Shown piece after piece: positions 55,990 to 64,000 of a DNA stretch of 64,000 nucleotides. The position numbers were made by a program, and so were the translations under genes. The notes beneath the pieces are model-generated. The model was not told where the DNA came from, made no database searches, and saw nothing but the letters and a program-made list of their open reading frames with translations. This DNA is from Anaspis maculata (Eukaryota; Arthropoda; Insecta; Coleoptera; Scraptiidae), in assembly GCA_949128115.1 (NCBI GenBank), contig OX421962.1, positions 8,340,262 through 8,404,261 on the forward strand, written 5' to 3'. Numbering within the stretch: the stretch's first letter is position 1; every line of letters begins with the position of its first letter.

Positions 55990-58770
55990 TTTAGCACGTT
56001 CAAGGGATTGCAATTTTTTTCAGCTAATTAATAAGTATTAGCAAGTATTCAACATTTCTAAGCAACAATTCAGCAAGTCTAAGCAAATATTCACCAGTTT
56101 TCAACAACCGTTGATTTATATTCAACAAAAATCCCTCAATTTTCTGTAGAAATGTAGCAACCTTCAGCAAAAATCTAGCAAGTTTCAGCAGCAATTTAGC
56201 ACTTTTTTACGAAGATTTAGCAATTTGCAACGCAAATTACCAAGTTTTGGGAAATCAAAGTTCTGAAGCAGCAATTTTGCAAGTTTTAGTAAAGCACCAG
56301 CAATTGTTAGCAAAAACTTAGCAATTTTCAACAACGATTCAACAGGTTTCGCTAGTCTTAGCAAATATAAGCAATTTTTAGCAACAATTTAATCATTTTC
56401 AAACAAAATTAACCAAGCTTAAATTATCTCAACAATGTGGAGCAACAATTTAGCAGCTCTCAACTTTCATGTATCAAGGTTAACACAGTTTAGCCATTTC
56501 TAGCGATAATTTAGCAATCTTAAAACTAAATTAGGCAAGTTTTACTGCAAATTTAAGCAAAATTTTGCAATTTCCAACCAATTCTGACAAGTTTTCAGCA
56601 AATGTTAGCAATGTCTAGCAATTTTCAACGAAAGTTTGGAAAACTTAGCGTAATTTAGCAACACTCTGTCAACTTTTAACAACACATTAGCTGGTTTTAG
56701 CAAAATTTAGCATGTTTTATCCAAAGTTTAGCACTTTTCAGCAGCAATTTAGCAATTTCCAGCAACAAATCAATAAATTTTACAAGTCTTAGCAAGTATA
56801 AGCAATTCTTAGCAGAAATTCAACATTTTTCAACACAAATCAACCAAGTTTAAATTATTTCAAAAATGCGGAGCAACAATTTAGCAACTCTAACCACAAT
56901 TCATCAAGGTTAGCACAGTTCAGCAATTTCTAGCGGTAACTTAGCAATTCTCAAACCAAATTAAGGAAGTGCCTACCAAAATTCTGCACAGCAATCAATC
57001 TAGCAAGTCCATTTCGAATTCCAGGAGAATTTAGCAATTTTTACCAAATCAGTCTTCTGGGCAGCAATTTAGCAATTTTAATACAAAATATTCTTCAAGT
57101 TACAACAAAATCAAGTTTTAGCTGAAATTCAGGCATTTTGCAACAAAAATCTAGTCAGTTTCGGGAAAATTCGGCAATCTTCGAAAAATCAAACAATTTA
57201 GCAACAGCTGAGCAATTTTCACAACATTAACGCTTCAGCAAGTTTTGGCAGAATTGAGCAACTTTTATCGATAATTTAGGAATACTTGACCAAGAAATGA
57301 CTAAGAAATTTCACCAAATATCTAGCATGCTTCAGCATCAATTCAGCACCTATTTAGCAACAGTTTAGCAATTTTTCAACACAAATGTACCAAGTTTTGG
57401 CAAATTTTCAACGTCTGTTTCAATTTCAAGTTTCAGCAGAACATTAGAAATTCTTAGCAAGAGTTCAGCAATTTTCAACAGCAATTCAACAGGTTTACAA
57501 ATCTCAGCGAGTATAAGCAATTTTTATGAACAATTCAACAATTTTGAACCAAAATCGACCAAGTTTGAATTATTTCAGCAATGTGAAGCAACAATTCAGC
57601 AATTCTCAACCATAATTTACCAAGGTTAGCACAGTTCAGCCATTTCTAGCCATAATGTAGCAATCTTCAAACAAATTGTGCAATTTTTAGCAATCAATCT
57701 AGCAATTTCACTGCGATGGACGCTAGCAAAATTTAGCAATTATCAACATAAATTTAACAAATTTGAGAGCATCCTTCGAGCAGCAATTTAGCAATTTTCA
57801 TAAACACCGTTTCAAAAGTTTCAGGTGGAATTTGAGCAATCCGCAACGGAAATCTAGCAAGTTTCAGAAAAATTCAGCAATCTTCAACTTGATCAAACAA
57901 TTTTTAGCGACAATCCAACAATTTGGAATCTTTTTCAACTTTCAACAACACATTGCTGGTTTCAGCAAAATTGAGCAAGTTTGATCCAAAGTTTAGCACT
58001 TTTCAGCAACAATTTGGCAATTTTTAACAACAATTTAACAGATTTCACAAGTTTAAGCCAGTACTAGCAATGCTTAGCAACAATTTATCAAGGTTAGCAC
58101 AGTTGAGCGATTTCTAGCGGTAATTTAGCAATCTTTAAATTAAATTAAGCAAGTTCTAGCGAAATTTTGCAATTTTTAGCAATCAATCTAGCAATTTCAC
58201 TGCGAATTCCAGCAAAATTTAGCACTTTTAACCAAGAATTAGGCAAGTCTAAGCAAATCATTCTTCAGAGCAGGAATTCAGAAATTTTTAAAGAAAACGT
58301 TTGACAAGTTTCAACCAAATTCAGCAAGTTCTAGATGAAATTTGAGCGATTTGCAGCGAAAATCTAACAAGTTTCAGAAAAATCCGGCAATCTTCAGCAA
58401 AGTCAGACAATTCGAAAGCCACAATCCAACCATTCAATTTTTTTTCTTCAAAATTTAGCAATTTTCAACCAATTTTAGTGAATTTTTAGCAAATGTCAGT
58501 AATGTTAAGCGATTTTGAACAAAAATTTGTCAAATTTAGCAGAATTGAGCGAAGCTTGGCCAATTTTCAACAACACGTTAGCTGATTTTAACAAAAATTT
58601 AGCAAGTTTCATCCAAAGTTCAGCAATGTTCAGCAGTGATTTACCAAAATGGAACCAAAACTATACAGTTTCAGCAGATTTGAGTGATTTTTAGCTACAA
58701 TTAAGCAATTTTAAACAAATTCCGTGAGTGAGAGCAAAAATTCGGCGATATCTAGCAACAATGTAGCAAT
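55990..58770 (+). repeat. AGCAATTT minisatellite of copy A, with longer internal repeats
   Basis: A degenerate short repeat of 12-15 bp around TTAGCAATTTTCAACA. Over it runs a longer repeat: the phrase caaggttagcacagtt-agc-atttctagcg recurs at about 56476, 56900, 57614 and 58089. No coding content: frames are short and of low complexity. Confidence 0.85.
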
Positions 58771-59258
58771 TTTCAACCAACAGGTGTCTCAAAAGAATCG
58801 CATTGCGAGTCCAAAGCGGTATAAATCTCGTTATATCCACCCCCACCCTACCCTATTTCAAAATTTCAAAAAGCATTCATTACCTACCTTCCGATACATC
58901 AAATTGAAGACACTAAAATGCTCTTTCGGTCAAACCTATTTTAAATTTTTCAAACCACCCCACCCCCACAACCCTTCTCGAAATTTTACAATTGTTAATT
59001 GAAGGCAAGTTTTCTCCCTATTGCTTCCGATTCTTGAGAAATAGATTTTCCAGCAAAGCAAATCGATTTTTATTTAGAAGGGGACATCTAGGACACGTAC
59101 TGCCATTTTTTTTATTTTCAACTCCTTTGCTCCTTCCCCCCCCAATAAAGAAGATCTTTGGAAAGGGTTAGGGGGTAGTTGGGAAAATTTGGAATTATTT
59201 TTTTTACACAACGAGAATTTATCACTTCAAGTTGGATGTATCTCACAAGGCAGATATT

Positions 59259-59357
59259 CGGCCCGATTCTATAAGAGAATGGTTATAGTAATCACCGTGC
59301 TTACGATGATAGTAAGCACGGTGATTAACATAACCATTCCCTTATAGAATCAGGCCG
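59259..59357. mobile_element. Hairpin MITE in copy A, short form
   Basis: CGGCCCGATTCTATAAGAGA on the left is inverted at cttatagaatcaggccg. The inner stem is ATCACCGTGCTTAC/GTAAGCACGGTGAT with a loop of about 7 bases. A variant form sits at the corresponding place in copy B. Confidence 0.78.
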
Positions 59358-60259
59358 ATTGTCGTTTGAGATTTACAAGTAGGGTAGAGTGGGGGCGAAG
59401 GGGTTGAAGGTAAAAATTAGGCAATCGGTGTCCTACAACATATCTTCCTTGAAACAAGAATCGACCTGTTTTTGCTGGAAAATCCATTTTTCAAGAACCG
59501 GGAGTTTTTAGGGAAAAAAGTTTCCTTCAATTAACAGCGAGAGCATTTTAAGGTTACGGGGTGGTGTAAATTTTTTAAAAATATGTTTGACAGAAAATGA
59601 ATTTTATTGCCTTCAATTTGATGTTTCACAAAATAGGTGATGCTATTTGATATTTTAACATAGGGTAGGGTGTAAATTGTACTGCAAGGGTACTGTGGTT
59701 GTATTGCAAGGGCAGAAATAATAAAGCCGCATCTACATAGCGGTTACTGTAGTTGCACTGCAAGGGGACGGCAATGGCAATATCAAGTCATTACGACACG
59801 ATGATCACTTGAAAACCAAATGGAATAAATTTTGGTGATTCGAGATAGGGCTTCGATAACTTCTGATTCTTCCAGTGATATTTTGACAGAGCTGAATGGG
59901 TTTATATCATATTTTGTTGGATTATAGCGGATTTCAAGTGATATTTTAGCAACAAAAATATATTTTGCTCTTATCCGATTTAAAAGATTCAAAGTGGTAA
60001 TTTGATAGATATTTTGGGTTTTCGGTGATATTATGACTTGTTTTAGTGATTTTATTTGCTATTTTGACGGACTGCGACACTATTCCAGTGACTTGTAACA
60101 TATATCAATCATCTCTAGTGACACATCACATCACCTGTTCTGGTGATTTTAAGCAGCTTTCATGTTTTCATTTATATAAAAATGCTTCCAGAAATACCTT
60201 GACAAATTTCGATGGTTTTATTTGACATTTTGTCAGGTTTTCAGTAAATTGAGCGATAT

Positions 60260-63150
60260 TTAGCACGTTTGATGGATTAAAATGTTTTTTTCAGCTAATT
60301 AGTAAGTTTTAACAAGTATTCAACATTCATTTCTAAGCAACAATCCAGCAAGTTTAAGCAAATATTAACCAGTTTTCAGCAACCGTTGATTTATATTTAA
60401 CAAAAATCCCTCAATTTTCTGCAGAAATGTAGCAAACTCCGCAAAAATCTAGCAAGTTTCAGCAGCAATTTAGCACTTTTTTACGAAGATTTAGCAATTT
60501 GCGACGCAAATTACCAAGTTTTGGGAAATCAAAGTTCTGAAGCAGCAATTTTGCAAGTTTTAGTAAAGCACCAGCAATTGTTAGCAAAAACTTAGCAATT
60601 TTCAACAACGATTCAACAGGTTTCGCTAGTCTTAGCAAATATAGGCAATTTTTAGCAACAATTTAACCATTTTCAATCAAAACTAACCAAGCTTAAATTA
60701 TCTCGACAATGTGGAGCAACAATTTAGCAACTTTCAACTATAATGTATCAAGGTTAACACGGTTCAGCCATTTCTAGAGATAATTTAGCAATCTTCAAAC
60801 TAAATTAGGCAAGTTCAGCAAGATTTCGCAATTTTTAGTAATCAATCTAGCAGTTTTACTAAGAATTAAGGCAAAATTTAGCAATTTTCAACCAATTCTA
60901 ACAAGTTTTCAGCAAATGTTAGCGATGTCTAGCACGTTTTTACAAAAGTTTGGAAAACTTAGCGGAATTTAGCACACCCTGCCAACTTTCAACAACACAT
61001 TAGCTGGTTTTAGCAAAATTTAGCAAGTTTTATCCAAAGTTCAGCACTTTACAGCAGCAATTTAGCAGTTTCCAGAAACAAATCGATAAGTTTCGCAAGT
61101 CTTAGCAAGTATAAGCAATTTTCAGCAGAAATTTAACATTTTTCAACACAAATCAACCAAGTTTAAATTATTTCAGGAATGCGGAGCAACAATTTAGCAA
61201 CTCTCAACCACAATTTATCAAGGTTAGCACAGTTTAGCAATTTCTAGCGGTAATTGAGCAATTTTTAAACCAAATTAAGGAAGTCCTAGCAAAATTCTGC
61301 ACAGCAATCAATTCAGCAGTTTCACTTCGAATTCCATCATAATTTAGCAATTTTGAGCAAATCATTCTTCTGGACAGCAATGTTCATACACAATATTTTT
61401 CAAGTTTTAACAAAATCAATCGAGTTTTAGCCGAAATTCAGGCATTTTGCAACCAAAATCTAGTCAGTTTCAGAAAAATTCAGCAATCTTCGAAAAATCA
61501 AACAATTTAGCAACAGCTGAGCAATTTCACAATACACTAACACTTCAGCAAGTCTTAGCAGAATTAGGCAACTTTTATCGATAATTTGGGAATATTTAAC
61601 CAAGTAATAACTTAGAAATTTTACCGAATATCTAGCATGTTTCAGCATCAATTCAGCAATTTTTCAGCAAAAATTTGGCAAGTTTGAGCAGCAATGTAGC
61701 ACCTTTTCAACAAAAGTTCAGCAATTTTTCAACACAAATGTACCAAGTTTTAGCAAATTTTCAACGTCCGTTTCAATTTCAAGTTTCAGCAAAACATTAG
61801 CAATTCTCAGCAACAATTTAGCAATTTTCAACAGCAATTCAACAGGTTCACATATCTCAGCAAATATAAGCAGTTTTTATCAACAATTCAACAATTTTCA
61901 ACCAAAATCGACCAAGTTTAAATTATTTCAGCAATGTGGAGCAGCAATTCAGCGATTCTCAACCACAATCTATCAAGGTTAGCACAGTTCAACAATTTCT
62001 AGCGATAATATAGCAACCTTCAAAGAAATTGTGTATGTTCTAGCAAAATTGTGCAATTTTTAGCAATCAATCTAGCAATTTCACTGCGATGCTAGCAAAA
62101 TTTAGCAATTTTCAACATAAATTTAGCAAATTTGAGAGCATCCTTCGGGCAGCAATTAAGCAATATTCATAAAAACTGTTTCAAAAGTTTCAGCTGGAAT
62201 TTAAGCAATTCGCAACGGAAATCTAGCAAGTTACAGAAAAATTCAGCAATCCTCAAATGGTTCAAACAACTTTCAGCAACCAACAATCCAACAAATTGAA
62301 ATCTTTTTCAACTTTAAACAACACATTAGCTGGTTTCAGCAAAATTGAGCAAGTTTGATCCAAAGTTTAGCACTTTTCAGCAACAATTTGGCAATTTTCA
62401 ACAACAATTTAACAGATTTCACAAGTTTTAGCCAGTGCTAGCAATTCTTAGCAACAATTTATCAAGGTTAGCACAATTGAGCAATTTCTAGCGGTAATTT
62501 AGCAATCTTTAAATTAAATTAGGCAAGTTCTAGCGAAATTCTGCAATTTTTAGCAATCAATTTAGCAATTTCACTGCGAATTCCAGCAAAATTTAGCACT
62601 TTTAACCAAAAACTAGGGAAGTTTAAGCAAATCATTCTTCTGAGCAGGAATTCAGAAATTTTTAAACAAAACGTTTGACAAGTTTCAACAAAATTCAGCA
62701 AATTTTAGGTGAAATTTGAGCAATTTGCAACGAAAGTTTGCAAGTTTCAGAAAAGTTGCTAGCAAGTTTCAGAAAAATCCGGCAATCTTCAGCAAAATCA
62801 AACAATTCGTAGCCACAATCCAACCATTGAATTTTTTTTCAAAATTAAGCAATTCTCAACCAATTTTAGTGAATTTTTAGCAAATATTAGCAATGTTTAG
62901 CAATTTTGAACAAAAATTTGGCAAATTTAGCGGAATTGAGCAAAACTTGGCCAACTTTCAACAACACGTTGGCTGGTTTTAACAAAAATTTAGCAAGTTT
63001 CATCCAATGTTCAGCAGCAATTTACCAAATTGGAGCCAAAGCTATACAGTTTCACCAGATTTGAGTGATTTTTAGCTACAATTGAGCAATTTTAAACAAA
63101 TTCCATGAGTAAGAGCAAAAATTCGGCGATATCCAGCAACAATGTAGCAA
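60260..63150 (+). repeat. AGCAATTT minisatellite of copy B
   Basis: The same array as in copy A. The long-period phrase occurs at about 60748, 61219, 61975 and 62463, in the same order and with similar spacing, so the long repeats were already present before the 4.3-kb duplication. Confidence 0.85.
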
Positions 63151-63631
63151 TTTTCAACCAACAAACAGGTGTCTTGAAAGTATTGCATTCCGAGTCCAGA
63201 GCGGTATAAATCTCATTACATCCACCCCCACCCTACCCTATTTTAAAATTTCAAATAGCATTACCCACCTCCGATACATCAAATTGAAAGCACTAAAATT
63301 CTCTTTCGGTCAAACCTATTGTAAATTTTTTCAAACCTAACAACCCTTCTCGAAATTTTACAATTCAATTGTTAATTGAAGGAAAGTTTTTTTCCCTATT
63401 AGCTTTCAATTCTTGAGAATAGATTTTCCAGCAAAGCAAATCGATTTTTATTTAGAGGGACATCTAGGACACGTACTGCCATTTTTCATTTTCAACTCCT
63501 TTGCCCCCCCCCCCCAATAAAGACGATCTTTGGAAAGGGTTGGGGGGGGGGGGTAGTTGGGAAAATTTGAATTTTTTTTTACACAACGAGAATTTATCAC
63601 TTCAAGTTGGATGTATCACAATGCAGATATT

Positions 63632-63769
63632 CGGCCCGATTCTATAAGGGAATGGTTACGATGAAATTGTTAGGGCAACGGGCCTTCCTAAATCCTATTG
63701 GCTGTCGCCATGGCAATTTGATAGTAAGCACAGTGATTAACATAACCATTCCCTTATAGAATCAGGCCG
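63632..63769. mobile_element. Hairpin MITE in copy B, long form
   Basis: Same outer arms as 59259-59357, but the left inner arm is replaced by another stem (gaaattgttagggcaacggg with the partner ctgtcgccatggcaattt). The right arm keeps GTAAGCACAGTGATTAACAT. The two forms look like different internal-deletion products of one longer hairpin. Confidence 0.7.
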
Positions 63770-64000
63770 ATTGCCGTTTGAGATTTACAAGTAGGGTAGA
63801 GTGGGGGTGAAGGGGTTGAAGTCAAAAATTAGGCAATCGGTGTCCTACAACATATCTTCCTTGAAACAAGAATCGACCTGTTTTTGCTGGAAAATCCATT
63901 TTTCAAGAACCGGGAGTTGATAGGGAAAAAAGTTTCCTTCAATTAACAGCGAGAGCATTTTAGGGTTACGGGGTGGTGTAAATTTTTAAAAAAATATGTT

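Larger units (their letters stand above)
51712..59675 (+). repeat. Large tandem repeat unit, copy A
   Basis: This stretch is aligned with copy B (59676 onwards) from TTGTACTGCAAGGGT at its start through the AGCAATTT array and the closing part (cctatttcaaaatttcaaa, hairpin, gaatcgacctgtttttgctgg). Copy A is longer because of two inserts: the transposon 51772-54619, and a segment of about 830 bp at 54890-55722 absent from copy B. Without them the unit is about 4.3 kb. No gene of its own is recognised. Confidence 0.82.
59676..64000 (+). repeat. Large tandem repeat unit, copy B (runs off the window)
   Basis: The second unit of the tandem duplication, without the two inserts of copy A and ending at the window edge about 95 bp short of the corresponding end of copy A. 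It carries its own AGCAATTT array (60260-63150), a G-run at 63545-63554 and a hairpin (63632-63769). Confidence 0.82.

Noticed and set aside
55990..63150. CRISPR-like array
   Set aside because: Short, degenerate repeats without regular unique spacers, in a eukaryotic setting.

Overview
This is animal nuclear DNA, most likely from an insect. It has split genes with GT-AG introns, AT-rich non-coding DNA full of non-autonomous transposons, and genes of familiar insect families. I could not fix the order from the sequence. There are no bacterial, viral or CRISPR features.

Layout. (1) 35-19105, + strand: the 3' part of the nuclear receptor gene Hr4 (NR6A/GCNF type), six exons and a 3' UTR. Intron 3 (1865-9919) holds a 12-bp minisatellite split by a 1.56-kb foldback transposon, a decayed reverse transcriptase piece and an inverted minisatellite. 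The last intron (10586-17854) is almost filled by a different satellite. (2) 19474-27070, - strand: a complete cytochrome b5 gene whose tail-anchor exon lies 7.1 kb from the heme-domain exons. It is tail-to-tail with Hr4. (3) 27071-35640: intergenic, with two complete 1.3-kb elements in opposite orientation and a 2.16-kb foldback element. (4) 35641-44601, - strand: the 3' part of Gapvd1/Rme-6 (six exons, VPS9 domain, natural stop), with a 6.2-kb intron full of nested elements. (5) 44602-51700: foldback and hairpin elements plus a single-exon ankyrin-repeat gene (50405-50878, - strand), possibly nested in an upstream Gapvd1 intron. (6) 51712-64000: a tandem duplication of a roughly 4.3-kb repeat unit. 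Copy A carries a 2.85-kb transposon, and copy B keeps the matching empty site.

The genes do unrelated work: ecdysone-cascade transcription control (Hr4), ER electron transfer (Cyt-b5), and Rab5/Ras control in endocytosis (Gapvd1). The most notable property of the window is the density of long inverted repeats and unrelated minisatellites, many of them inside introns and so probably transcribed. All exon joins given here keep reading frame, but they rest on splice-site consensus and family recognition and not on transcript evidence.
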